DNA from: Bryobacterales bacterium
GTDB lineage: Bacteria > Acidobacteriota > Terriglobia > Bryobacterales > Bryobacteraceae
Assembly (NCBI GenBank): GCA_016716385.1
Contig: JADJWL010000008.1
Location: forward strand, 229,346 to 293,345
Reading direction: 5' to 3'
Length of the DNA: 64,000 nt
Shown here: piece by piece, positions 43,845-55,600 of the stretch
How the letters are laid out: every line of letters begins with the position of its first letter
Position numbering within the stretch: position 1 is the stretch's first letter
Notes under the pieces: generated by a model
Seen by the model: only the letters and a program-made list of their open reading frames with translations
Database searches by the model: none
Told to the model about the DNA's origin: nothing
Position numbers and translations under genes: made by a program

Positions 43845-44849
43845 TTACCGCCCTCCCTGCGTGTACCAGCGCGCCACGACGTCCATCGCCGGCTTCCCCC
43901 ATGGCGTGTGAGAGCCGTCCTCAGGACCTCCGTATCCGTTCGTCCCGACCTTCCACCAATAGACACCCTGAAACCAAGGCTTGTCGTAGAACGCGCGAAA
44001 CACGGCCTCGTAGCAGCGCGCCTGGTCCTCGCCCGACCATTCGCGTGGGGTCTCGTCCCAGGGAGCGAGGTGCGGATCCTTCAGGCTGGCAAAGCCTGCT
44101 TCAGTGAACAGGACGGGTTTGCGGTAGCGGCGGTACACAGCCTCGACCGCCCGGACGGCACGGTCCGCGGACAGGCCGTCGCTGAGCGGGTAGTAGTTGC
44201 TCAGACCGATGTAGTCCAGCGCATCCCAAAACCGGACGGACTCGAACTCGGGTCCGTGCGCGGCGGTGTAAGTGAGCGGCCCGTTGTAGTGGCGGCGGGC
44301 CAACGCAATCAGGGAGCGCCATTCGGACTCGTGACGGGTCATGCGCGCAAACTCCACGCCGATCGAAAAAAGGTCCGCTTCGATGCGGGTCGCAAGTTTC
44401 GCGTAGTGCTCGAGGAACCGTGCGTACTCGGCGAACCACCTGGCGCGGTCTTCTTCGGAGTCGAACTCGATCTCGCCCGGATATCCGCGGCGCAGCCAGA
44501 TCTGCGGTTTCAGCAGGACAAGCATCCCGCGCCGGCGCGCTTCGGCCGACAGCCGTTCCATGTCAGCGTCGCGCTCCCAACCGCCTCCGAACCGCACGAC
44601 GGGCTCTCCTCGTGGGGCGAATCCGTACGGCACCACTGCAATCGAGTCCACGCCGTGCCCGGCCAGCCGGTCGAGCATGCCGGAAACCGATTCAGCTCCG
44701 TACCCCACACGGCGTTCGGCGGTGAAGTTTACGCCTTTCTGGAAACGGAGGGGCGCTGGGGGTGTGGCAGGCCGCAGACTAGCCCCGGTCGACAGCCAGA
44801 GCGACACAATGATGGCGGTCAGGCACCCGGCCCACGCGGCGGCGCGCAT
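43845..44849 (-). CDS. Glycoside hydrolase-like TIM barrel, GH113-type
   Basis: 334 aa with N-terminal signal or anchor (WAGCLTAIIVSLWLSTG). The barrel starts FQKGVNFTAERR. A candidate acid/base Glu lies in FSIGVEFARMTRHE and a nucleophile Glu in VLFTEAGFASL, positions matching clan GH-A enzymes such as GH113 beta-mannanases. GVYWWKVGTNGYGG closes the barrel. It is 13 nt downstream of the efflux pump gene, so probably on the same transcript. Substrate unknown. Confidence 0.72.
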   Translation of the reverse strand: MRAAAWAGCLTAIIVSLWLSTGASLRPATPPAPLRFQKGVNFTAERRVGYGAESVSGMLDRLAGHGVDSIAVVPYGFAPRGEPVVRFGGGWERDADMERLSAEARRRGMLVLLKPQIWLRRGYPGEIEFDSEEDRARWFAEYARFLEHYAKLATRIEADLFSIGVEFARMTRHESEWRSLIALARRHYNGPLTYTAAHGPEFESVRFWDALDYIGLSNYYPLSDGLSADRAVRAVEAVYRRYRKPVLFTEAGFASLKDPHLAPWDETPREWSGEDQARCYEAVFRAFYDKPWFQGVYWWKVGTNGYGGPEDGSHTPWGKPAMDVVARWYTQGGR

Positions 44850-44862
44850 AGGTTCGAGTGTA

Positions 44863-47928
<3,066 letters not shown>

Positions 47929-47934
47929 GCCACG

Positions 47935-49140
47935 CTACTCTTCTTCGAGAGATGCCTTGAGCAGTTCGGACTTGAGGATGAATCCGCCGGAGATCACGAT
48001 TTCTTCCCCGGCTTCGACGCCCCGCAGGATCTCGGTTTCGCCGGCCAGAATCTGTCCCGCTTCAACTGCGCGTGCCTCATATGTGTCCTGCGCTGTCCTG
48101 ACGAACACAACCCTCTGCCCGCGCAGTTCCTGGATTGCCGTCGTCGGCACGAAGAGAGCCTCGCCACGCGTGGCCAGCTCGATCTCGGTCGTCACGTACA
48201 TCTCCGGCTTCAGGATCAGACCGGGATTCCGCATCGCGAACCGGGCGCTGGCCGTCCTCGTCTCCGGGTCGAACTGGTCGCCCAGCCGCTCGAGGGTCGC
48301 GGAAAAGGTCCGGTCCCCAAACGCCTGCACAACGACCCGCGCGGGCATTCCGGTGCGCAACCGGCCGAGATGGATCTCCTGAATCTGAGTCATGACCCAT
48401 AAGCGTGACAGGTCACTGAGGACAAACAGGTCCGCCGACGGAGTCACAACCATTCCGGACGTCACGCCGCGGCTCAGCACGGTTCCGGACGCGGGCGCGC
48501 GGATCGGTATCAGGTCGTGGTCGTCGTCATGCTTTCCAGGACCGTGGTGTTCGGGTTCGTCCGCGCTGATCCCGAGATACTCCTCCAGGTGGCGACGGTG
48601 CCGCTCCACCTCGAACCCTGAATGGGCGGCGATGGTCTCCGCGGTTCTGAGCGCGTTCGCTGCGTTCTCCACATCCTGCAGCGACCCGGCCTTCAGGTCA
48701 TACAGGCGCTGTGCGCGGTCGCGAGCGCGCCGGGCGAAATCGACACCCGCCTGGGACCGGTTCTGTTCTTCGATGGCCTTGCGGTACTCCGCGCGCGCTT
48801 CGTGAATCTCGTGGGTATGCATACGCGCCAGCACCTGCCCCTCTTTCACGAAATCGCCCACGCTGGCCAGGACGCGGACAATCCGCCCTTCTGTAATGGC
48901 GCCGACGCGCCACGTGCGATTCTCGTTCGTCGCGATCCGACCCGGAGCCCGCAAAACTTCCGGCGCCGCCTTCAAGGACGCCGGCGCCACCTCCAACCGC
49001 GCTGCCCGACGTGCCGCGTCGGCCAACACCACGACATTTCGCGGACGTTCCGGTTCCTCCACCTTGGCTGCCACCGCCGGCGGGTCGGGTGTGCGGCCGC
49101 ATGCGGCCAACAATAAGGCGACTGCGAGCATCCCCCTCAT
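47935..49140 (-). CDS. Efflux RND periplasmic adaptor (CzcB type), lipoprotein
   Basis: 401 aa. Lipobox LLAAC near residue 14. Lipoyl halves flank an alpha hairpin (YRKAIEEQNRSQAGVDFARR); PASGTVLSRGVTSGMVV marks the second lipoyl half. A His/Asp-rich insert (HHGPGKHDDDHD) sits just before that half and could bind metal. The start overlaps the stop of the outer-membrane gene (ATGA), indicating coupling. The permease follows 6 nt downstream. Confidence 0.9.
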   Translation of the reverse strand: MRGMLAVALLLAACGRTPDPPAVAAKVEEPERPRNVVVLADAARRAARLEVAPASLKAAPEVLRAPGRIATNENRTWRVGAITEGRIVRVLASVGDFVKEGQVLARMHTHEIHEARAEYRKAIEEQNRSQAGVDFARRARDRAQRLYDLKAGSLQDVENAANALRTAETIAAHSGFEVERHRRHLEEYLGISADEPEHHGPGKHDDDHDLIPIRAPASGTVLSRGVTSGMVVTPSADLFVLSDLSRLWVMTQIQEIHLGRLRTGMPARVVVQAFGDRTFSATLERLGDQFDPETRTASARFAMRNPGLILKPEMYVTTEIELATRGEALFVPTTAIQELRGQRVVFVRTAQDTYEARAVEAGQILAGETEILRGVEAGEEIVISGGFILKSELLKASLEEE

Positions 49141-50384
49141 GGCGCCATCCCCAGCGCTGCCTCCAGCGCCACGATGCTCTGCCGGTATTCGCCGAGCGTC
49201 TGATAGTACAGGGCGTAGGTATCGTTGCGGACCCGCTCGGCGTCGAGCAGCCTCAGCAGATCCACCCCGCCCTCGCGATACGCCAGGCGGGCGATCTCGG
49301 ACGATTGCGAGGCCTTCTCCAGAAGATCCGGGAATGTGCTCTCGACAAGCCTCCGGCGCACCGCGACATCCGCTGCCGCGGCCTCCACCTCAGCCCGGAT
49401 CAGCGCCTGGGTGGCGGCGAGAATCGCCTCCGCCTCCCGCGATGCGGCCGTCGCCGCATAGACGTTGCCCTGGTTCCGGTCGAAGAACGGGACCGGCACC
49501 TGGACCATCCCCATCAACGTATGCAGCCCCAGGGCCCTCTTGTAGCCGAACGTGACGTCGACATCCGGGAAGACTCCGGCGCGCTCCACGCGCATCTGCG
49601 CCCGCGCCGCCTCCAACGCCTCCCGCGCCGCGCGAACCTCGAATCGCTGTGCGAGCGCTTGTCTGAAGTCGGGCTCCGGCGGCGGCCCCGTACCCTCCAG
49701 GGGGTCCACCAGGCGGACGCTGGGAAACTCCGGGCTGCCCATCTCGCGGAACAGGTCAATCCGCGACCGCGTCGCGTCGAGCCCTGCGTTGTTCAGAGAG
49801 ATCCGCACCCGTTCGGTCTCCACCCGGACGCGCAGCAGGTCGACCTCGGCCATCGCCCCTTCCCGCACCCGCAGTTCGTGGAACCCGGTGATTTCCTCGT
49901 ACACGGCGACGCTGTCGGCGAGCATTTCCCGCACCCGCTCGGCCGCGGCGGCGTCCCAATAAGCGGATTTCACCCGCAGCGCGATCTGCCGCTCCAGCGC
50001 TTCCCGTTCATAGCCCGCCCGGCGCAGAACGGCATCGGCCGCCTCGATCCGCCTCTCCCTCTTGCCCGCCGTCTGGAATGTTTGCGTGGCGTACAGAAAC
50101 GTATCTTGGTCGCGTGACGGCGAGAAGCTGTGCGGCGGCGCCGGGGGCCAGTTTTCGGTCTGAAATGTGAACACCGGATTGAACCGTAGACCCGTTTGCG
50201 TCTTGAGACCGCGCGCCACCTCGATCCGGTTCGTGCTGGCGGCAAGGGTGGGATGGGCGAGCAGCGCCCGCTCGACCGCGTCTCTCAGGGTGAGCGGCTC
50301 CTGTGGCACGGCGGGCGGGACGGTAGTGAGCAACCCGCTCAAAAGCAATAAGGTCCCGCGCATGGAAGATCGATGTGCCCTCAT
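49137..50384 (-). CDS. Outer-membrane efflux protein (TolC/CzcC type)
   Basis: 415 aa. Signal peptide (GTLLLLSGLLTTVPPAVPQ) and two TolC-like repeats (LTLRDAVERALLAHPTLAAS; the second around LAQRFEVRAAREALEAARAQ). The ATG at 50384 overlaps the stop of the upstream hydrolase gene (ATGA), which favours it over the ATG at 50363. Forms the exit duct of the metal efflux pump. Confidence 0.9.
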   Translation of the reverse strand: MRAHRSSMRGTLLLLSGLLTTVPPAVPQEPLTLRDAVERALLAHPTLAASTNRIEVARGLKTQTGLRFNPVFTFQTENWPPAPPHSFSPSRDQDTFLYATQTFQTAGKRERRIEAADAVLRRAGYEREALERQIALRVKSAYWDAAAAERVREMLADSVAVYEEITGFHELRVREGAMAEVDLLRVRVETERVRISLNNAGLDATRSRIDLFREMGSPEFPSVRLVDPLEGTGPPPEPDFRQALAQRFEVRAAREALEAARAQMRVERAGVFPDVDVTFGYKRALGLHTLMGMVQVPVPFFDRNQGNVYAATAASREAEAILAATQALIRAEVEAAAADVAVRRRLVESTFPDLLEKASQSSEIARLAYREGGVDLLRLLDAERVRNDTYALYYQTLGEYRQSIVALEAALGMAP

Positions 50385-51925
50385 CGTAACATGCGGACCG
50401 CTCCCGTCTGCACCATCTTCGCCGCCGCCTCCGCCGGCAACTTCCAGTCCTCATCGAAGCGCCCGGAGACGACGATGGTGCGCAGCGATCCCCGGAACAG
50501 AACGAAATCGACCTGCTCCGGAAGAAGCTGCGCCGGCGAGCCCGGCTCCAGCCCCTGCCACCACGGAATCCCCGAATTGACGGTCACGTACCGGCCGTCG
50601 AGCGACGTAACGAAGAGCAGGCCGTAGTCGGCGGCGCTCTCCTGCAATGCCACCGGCAGCCGGCTCTCGTGCCGGGCCAGCCACGGATTCGTCCCCGCGG
50701 TTCCGAACACCACGAGGTCGGCGTCCGCCGGAACCGCCGCTGCGCCATCGGCCAGGTCGAACGCCGCGGAAGGCCATTGCGACGCCCGTACCGCCCACTC
50801 CTTCGTTGCGTCTCCGTGGACGTAGATATGCCGCCGCGAGACTCCCGCCGGCAGAGGACCCTCGGCGCCGTCCCGCTTCTGTCCGGCCTCCGGACTCGCA
50901 TCGCCCGCCCGCCAGGCGCCGCTCACCCGCGAGAACGCCGTTCCTTTGGCCGTGATGACATGCCCGTCCAGCAGTACCGTCAGCGGCTTATCCTTCACGA
51001 ACAAAGGATGCCTGGCAAGATGAAAGGTGACACCCCGCACTCCGGACGTCGAGACCTCCATCCGGTTCGGTCCCGTAAATCGAGCCTCGGCTGTAGCCGT
51101 CTCACCCGGAGTCAGCCGGGTGATCTCCAGCCAGCGGGACCGGCGATGCTCGTACCGCGCCGTCGTGTGCTTCAAGGAAACCGGAAACGCGTCCCGCCGG
51201 AACTGCGCGAACCAGTCGAAGATGCCTCCGTCGCGATAGAGCAACATCCATGCGTTGTGCCGGACCCTCGGGTACTCGAAGTAATCCGCCTGCGCTCCCG
51301 CCGCCAGCAAACGCCGGTGCCAGGCGCGAGCCAGCACGGGCGGCGCCACCGGATCGTTCTGCCCGTGCACCAGACGGTAGGGCGCCCCTGCAGCATTGCC
51401 CGCAAAGGGCGCCGCTTCCTCTTCGCGGCCATCCGGCCAGAACAGGCTGGCCAGAGCAACCGCCGCCCACCGCCCCGGACGTGTGACCGCGAACCGCAGC
51501 GCCTCCGCCGCCCCCATACCCGCGCCCGTCAGGTACACACGGTCCGGATCGACCCGGTAGAGCGTCTCCACCCGTTCCAGCAGCGCGAACAGATCCGTCT
51601 CCCCGATGCCGCGCCATCCGGCTCCAGGGCGTGCCTGCGGAGCCAGCACCAGGTACTGCCGGTCCGGAAGCGGCGCCCGGACGCCGCGTAGTCCCGGCGC
51701 GAGCGCCTCCACGCCGAACACCTGCCGCAGGCTCGCCGCATGGTTCGATGCCAGGTCGTGCAGGGTAACGATCAACGGGTAGGCCCGCCGGGCGTCATAA
51801 TCCGGCGGAACGTAGAGCGAGTACGGCAGATCTGCGCCATCGGTGGGTGCGCGAAACAGTTCTACCGGAGGCTGTCCCGCGCAGGCCGCCGCCAGCAGAA
51901 ATCCTGCGATGAGTTCATTCCTCAA
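50381..51925 (-). CDS. Alpha/beta-hydrolase-fold protein lacking the nucleophile serine
   Basis: 514 aa from the TTG at 51925, giving a signal peptide (NELIAGFLLAAACAGQ). The N-terminal ~270 residues resemble PHB-depolymerase/prolyl-oligopeptidase-like hydrolases (LYVPPDYDARRAYPLIVTLH, VYLTGAGMGAAEAL, VHGQNDPVAP, RHNAWML). The elbow is GAGMG where the family has GxSxG, so the Ser is Gly. Asp and His candidates remain. The C-terminal ~230 residues are of unknown type. It overlaps the DapA-like gene by 11 nt and is coupled to the outer-membrane efflux gene. Confidence 0.7.
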   Translation of the reverse strand: MRNELIAGFLLAAACAGQPPVELFRAPTDGADLPYSLYVPPDYDARRAYPLIVTLHDLASNHAASLRQVFGVEALAPGLRGVRAPLPDRQYLVLAPQARPGAGWRGIGETDLFALLERVETLYRVDPDRVYLTGAGMGAAEALRFAVTRPGRWAAVALASLFWPDGREEEAAPFAGNAAGAPYRLVHGQNDPVAPPVLARAWHRRLLAAGAQADYFEYPRVRHNAWMLLYRDGGIFDWFAQFRRDAFPVSLKHTTARYEHRRSRWLEITRLTPGETATAEARFTGPNRMEVSTSGVRGVTFHLARHPLFVKDKPLTVLLDGHVITAKGTAFSRVSGAWRAGDASPEAGQKRDGAEGPLPAGVSRRHIYVHGDATKEWAVRASQWPSAAFDLADGAAAVPADADLVVFGTAGTNPWLARHESRLPVALQESAADYGLLFVTSLDGRYVTVNSGIPWWQGLEPGSPAQLLPEQVDFVLFRGSLRTIVVSGRFDEDWKLPAEAAAKMVQTGAVRMLR

Positions 51926-52818
51926 GAGCCTCCCTGCGCACTTCCGGCAGCCAGGCGGCGAACCACGCGAGAAACGCCTCTCTTCGCGCAGCACCCGCAG
52001 GCGGCAGAGGAACGGCCGCCGGTCCGACCTTCAGGCCCCGCGCCGCCGTGGCTTCCTTGATCGCTGCAGGGGCAGGGAAGCTGTCGGCCCAGTCCAGAAA
52101 CTCGTGCAGCCGCGCCGTCAGTTGCGCCGTCTTCTCCGGGAGCCGCAGCCGGAGCACCCGGTGTAGGGCCAGTGACCAGTTCCGGCGCCGCGCACCCCAC
52201 GCTCGACAGAACCGCCTCGACCCCCGCCTCCGCGCAGGCCGGTATCGCTCCATCGCTGGCGCACAAAAAAGCCAGATCGCCATGCGCCGACGCCATCCGG
52301 CCAAGAACCGCCGCATCGCCGCCCGCATCGGCAAGGCCGGCGAACACACCGGTCGCCAGCAGCTCATCCACCGTCTTTTCGTGAATCGCGTTCGTAAATA
52401 CCGGCAGATTGTGCAACAGCACCGGGACCGCGCCTGACACCGCCTCGGCCAGTCGCAGATAGAACTCCCGAATTTCTTCTTGCCCGTACGGATAGTAGTG
52501 CGGCGGCGCCGCCAGCACGCCGGCCACTCCCGCGCCCGCCGCTTCCAGAGCAAGCGAGACCGCTCCGTCGAGTGTCGAATGGCTCACTCCCGCCAGCACC
52601 GGCACCGTACTGCGCTTGGCCACGAACTGCACCGTGCGGATCCGGTCCTCGATCGTGAAGTGCGGGTACTCACCCGTAGCGCCCAGGACGGCGACGCCCT
52701 CAACACCCCCGGCGCACAGGAAGTCGACCAGGTCGAGCATCGCCCCGAGATCCACCTGGTGACCCTGCCGCTGGTGGGGCGTCACGGCGGACACGAACAC
52801 GCCTCGAAACGGGTTCAT
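51915..52818 (-). pseudogene. DapA/NanA-fold protein without catalytic Lys, one frameshift
   Basis: About 300 aa if joined. Residues 1-215 read in one frame (VDFLCAGGVEGVAVLGATGE, VPVLLHNLPVFTNAI). The C-terminal third is in another frame from about 52170 (LHRVLRLRLPEKTAQL to the TGA at 51915). The Schiff-base Lys of the family (GIKDSSGD) is Ala here (GLADAGGD) and the Tyr of YNxP is His (LLHNLP). It is therefore either a pseudo-enzyme or a diverged branch. First gene of the minus-strand run that includes the efflux pump; divergent from the gene at 52848. Confidence 0.65.
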
Positions 52819-52847
52819 CGCTCGGGTCCCGCTATCATAGGGAAGAC

Positions 52848-53585
52848 TTGCCTCGCCTTCACCATAGCAGCTTCCCTCTCAGCCGGCGCGCCCTTCTGGC
52901 GGCGCTGGTGGCCGTCCCCGTGCACGCCTCCATCCGCGTCGGCGGCGCCCGGTTCCGGGTCGTCCAGCGCGGGTCGTCCACCCGCCGCTACATCCACATC
53001 CACGGCAACGAAGCCACGGCCCGCGAGATCCTCATCGAACACATGCGGACAGCGAGCGGAGTCGCTTTTCTCGTCGAAGGGAACGACCGCTACGTGCCCG
53101 CCAACTCCGGCAAGCTCGACCCGAACCGCATGTTCTCCCGCGTCGGGGCGGAGCAGAATCTGCGCCGCCTGAATCCCGGCTGGAGCCGCGCCCAGGTGGA
53201 ACGCATCCTCGACGGGCTTGACCGCGATCTGCCCCGCCTCCTGCGCCGTCTGCTCCCCCCGGACGGCGGCCTGCTCATGTCCCTGCACAACAATTCCGAG
53301 GGATATTCGATCCGCGACGAAACCGGCATCAGTGACCGCGTCTCGCTCAAAGAACCGGACCGCCCGCACGAATTCTTCCTGTGCACCGACCCGCTCGATT
53401 TCGAACGCCTCGCTGCTTCCCCCTACAACGTCGTCCTGCAGCAGAAAGCTCCCCCCGATGACGATGGCTCGCTCTCCCGCCTCTGCGCTCTGCGCGGCGT
53501 GCGCTATGTCAACCTGGAATGCGGGCTGGGGCGCGCGGCCGAACAGCGCGAACGCCTCGCCTGGGCCGAAAGCCATCTCTCCTGA
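52848..53585 (+). CDS. Uncharacterised exported protein with M14-like zinc-site pattern
   Basis: 245 aa with a TTG start at 52848 and a Tat-like signal (SRRALLAALVAVPVHAS). HIHGNEATAREIL offers an HxxE pair, and MSLHNNSEGYS a later His, the order of zinc ligands in M14/succinylglutamate-desuccinylase-like proteins. SGKLDPNRMFSR and PHEFFLCTDPLDF look like conserved family wording. The reaction is unknown. A -10-like TATCAT ends 9 nt upstream. Divergent from the DapA-like gene. Confidence 0.55.
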   Translation: MPRLHHSSFPLSRRALLAALVAVPVHASIRVGGARFRVVQRGSSTRRYIHIHGNEATAREILIEHMRTASGVAFLVEGNDRYVPANSGKLDPNRMFSRVGAEQNLRRLNPGWSRAQVERILDGLDRDLPRLLRRLLPPDGGLLMSLHNNSEGYSIRDETGISDRVSLKEPDRPHEFFLCTDPLDFERLAASPYNVVLQQKAPPDDDGSLSRLCALRGVRYVNLECGLGRAAEQRERLAWAESHLS

Positions 53586-53606
53586 CGATATAATAAAGGC
53601 CGATTT

Positions 53607-55550
53607 ATGGCCGCCCGTCTCTTATTGCTTCTATTCGCCGCCGCGTTCTGCGCGTCCGCCCAGAACGCCACCCAGGCCGGCAGGTTCCACGTCGAGCGCC
53701 CCACCCTGCTCAATCTCGGATTCGAGTGGGCCATCGCTGGCGACGCCAACCGCAACGCCAAGGTCGACGTCGAGTACCGCGCCGTCGGCGAGTCCGTGTG
53801 GCGCAAAGCTCTCCCCCTGGTCCGCATCGGCGGCGAGCACGTGTTCCGCCGCCGCGAGCACCTCGACTACACCGTCCCAGACGGCTTCGCCGGCAGCATC
53901 CTCAACCTCAAACCAGGCACCGAGTACGAGTGCCGCTTCCAGCTCACCGACCCCGACGGCGTCTCCGGGCAGGCCACCCACACCGTCAAGGTCCGTACCC
54001 GCACCGAGCCCCAACCCTATTCCGGCGGCAGGACCCTCCACATCTATCCCCCCGGCCACGAAGGACCGCGCGAAGAGCCCAGCTTCACCAGCATCCTGCA
54101 GGCCTATTACGGCGCCGGACTCGGCGACTGGAGCGTCGTCTGGGAGCGCCGCGCCCGTCCCGGCGACACACTGCTCGTCCACGCCGGCCTCTACAAGCCT
54201 GAACGCCTGAATTACGTCGACCCGATGATGACGCCCTTCGACGGCTCCATGTCGCTCACCCTCAAAGGCACGCCCGACCGGCCCATCACCATCAAGGCCG
54301 CGGGCGACGGCGAAGTCGTCTTCGACGGCGACGGCAACCACCGCATGTTCGACGTCATGGCGTCCGAGTACCACATCTTCGACGGCATCACCATCCGCAA
54401 TACCGACGTCGCCATCTTCGCCGGACAGAAGGAAGTCACCGGCGCCGTCGGCCTCGCGGTCAAAAACTGCCGCTTCGAGAACGTCGGCTTCGGCGTCTGG
54501 ACCGAATACGCCGGCTCGCGCGACTTCTACATCGCCGACAACCTCATCCTCGGCCGCGAGGACCGCTTCCGCCTCATCGGCTGGACCGGCCCCCTCTGGG
54601 CCAGCGCCGGACCCTACGGCTCCCACGCCCTCCGCAGCTACTACGCGATCAAGGTCTACGGACCCGGCCACGTCATTGCCCACAACGCCATCGCCTATTT
54701 CCACGACGCCATCGGCATCTCCACCTACGGCACTCCCGAGTCCGACCCCGACCGCCGCGCCTCCTCAATCGACATCTACAACAACGACATCCACATGTCG
54801 AACGACGACTTTGTCGAAACCGACGGCGGCGTCCACAACATCCGCGTCTTCGACAACCGCGGCGTCAACGCCGCCCACGGTGGCTACAGCACCCAGCCCG
54901 GCTTCGGCGGACCCTTCTACTTCATCCGCAACCTGCTCTATCACGTCCCGAGCGGCGTCGCCTTCAAGTTCTCCGCCAAGCCCGCCGGCCTGTTCGTCTA
55001 CCACAACACCATCATCGGCGAGCACGTCGTCCGCGACCCCTCCTCCAACATGCACTACCGCAACAACCTCTTCCTCGGCCGCGACACCCCGAGCCGCGGC
55101 ATCATGGCCTGGGCCAACGCCACCGACGTCTACAGCACGGACTACAACGGCTTCCGCCCCAACCGCGGTGTCGACGCCCAGTTCTTCTGGCTCGGTCCCA
55201 AGCCCGGCCAGCGCCTCTACGAGCCCAAACCCGAAGACTGGAAGTCCTTCCGCACCCTGGCCGAGTTCCGCGCCGCCACCGGACAGGAAGCCCACGGCAT
55301 CGAAGTCGACTACGACATCTTCGAGCGCATGACGCCCCCCGATCCCACCAAACGCCACGCCGTCTACCACGCCACGGACCTCAACTTCCGTCTCAAGCCC
55401 GGCAGCAAAGCCGTCGACGCCGGCGTCCCCATCCCCACCGTCAACGACGGCTTCGCCGGCAAAGCCCCCGACCTCGGCGCCCTCGAAACCGGCCTGCCCG
55501 AACCGAAGTACGGCCCCCGCTGGCTCACCTGGCAGCCGTTCTACCGTTGA
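53607..55550 (+). CDS. Secreted right-handed parallel beta-helix protein
   Basis: 647 aa. Signal peptide MAARLLLLLFAAAFCASAQ. An N-terminal fibronectin-like domain (VDVEYRAVGESVWRKALP) precedes a beta-helix typical of pectate-lyase-like folds (HIFDGITIRNTDVAIFAG, NDIHMSNDDFVETDGGVHN, NIRVFDNRGVN). It is probably a polysaccharide-active or surface protein. Codons end strongly in C, which creates long antisense shadows over the region. A TATAAT lies 12 nt upstream of the ATG. Confidence 0.78.
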   Translation: MAARLLLLLFAAAFCASAQNATQAGRFHVERPTLLNLGFEWAIAGDANRNAKVDVEYRAVGESVWRKALPLVRIGGEHVFRRREHLDYTVPDGFAGSILNLKPGTEYECRFQLTDPDGVSGQATHTVKVRTRTEPQPYSGGRTLHIYPPGHEGPREEPSFTSILQAYYGAGLGDWSVVWERRARPGDTLLVHAGLYKPERLNYVDPMMTPFDGSMSLTLKGTPDRPITIKAAGDGEVVFDGDGNHRMFDVMASEYHIFDGITIRNTDVAIFAGQKEVTGAVGLAVKNCRFENVGFGVWTEYAGSRDFYIADNLILGREDRFRLIGWTGPLWASAGPYGSHALRSYYAIKVYGPGHVIAHNAIAYFHDAIGISTYGTPESDPDRRASSIDIYNNDIHMSNDDFVETDGGVHNIRVFDNRGVNAAHGGYSTQPGFGGPFYFIRNLLYHVPSGVAFKFSAKPAGLFVYHNTIIGEHVVRDPSSNMHYRNNLFLGRDTPSRGIMAWANATDVYSTDYNGFRPNRGVDAQFFWLGPKPGQRLYEPKPEDWKSFRTLAEFRAATGQEAHGIEVDYDIFERMTPPDPTKRHAVYHATDLNFRLKPGSKAVDAGVPIPTVNDGFAGKAPDLGALETGLPEPKYGPRWLTWQPFYR

Positions 55551-55556
55551 CAGATC

Positions 55557-55591
55557 CCTCCCCGTTTTTCCGCAAGAGCAGAACGGGGAGG
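55557..55591 (+). promoter_or_regulatory. Hairpin occluding the methyltransferase ribosome-binding site
   Basis: Positions 55557-55566 pair perfectly with 55582-55591 (10 bp, mostly G-C) around a 15-nt loop. The whole Shine-Dalgarno GGGGAGG (55585-55591) is in the 3' arm, 9 nt before the ATG at 55601. The stem should block initiation unless opened. It may also end transcription from the preceding gene, although no U-tract follows. Confidence 0.55.
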
Positions 55592-55600
55592 AAATTCGGT

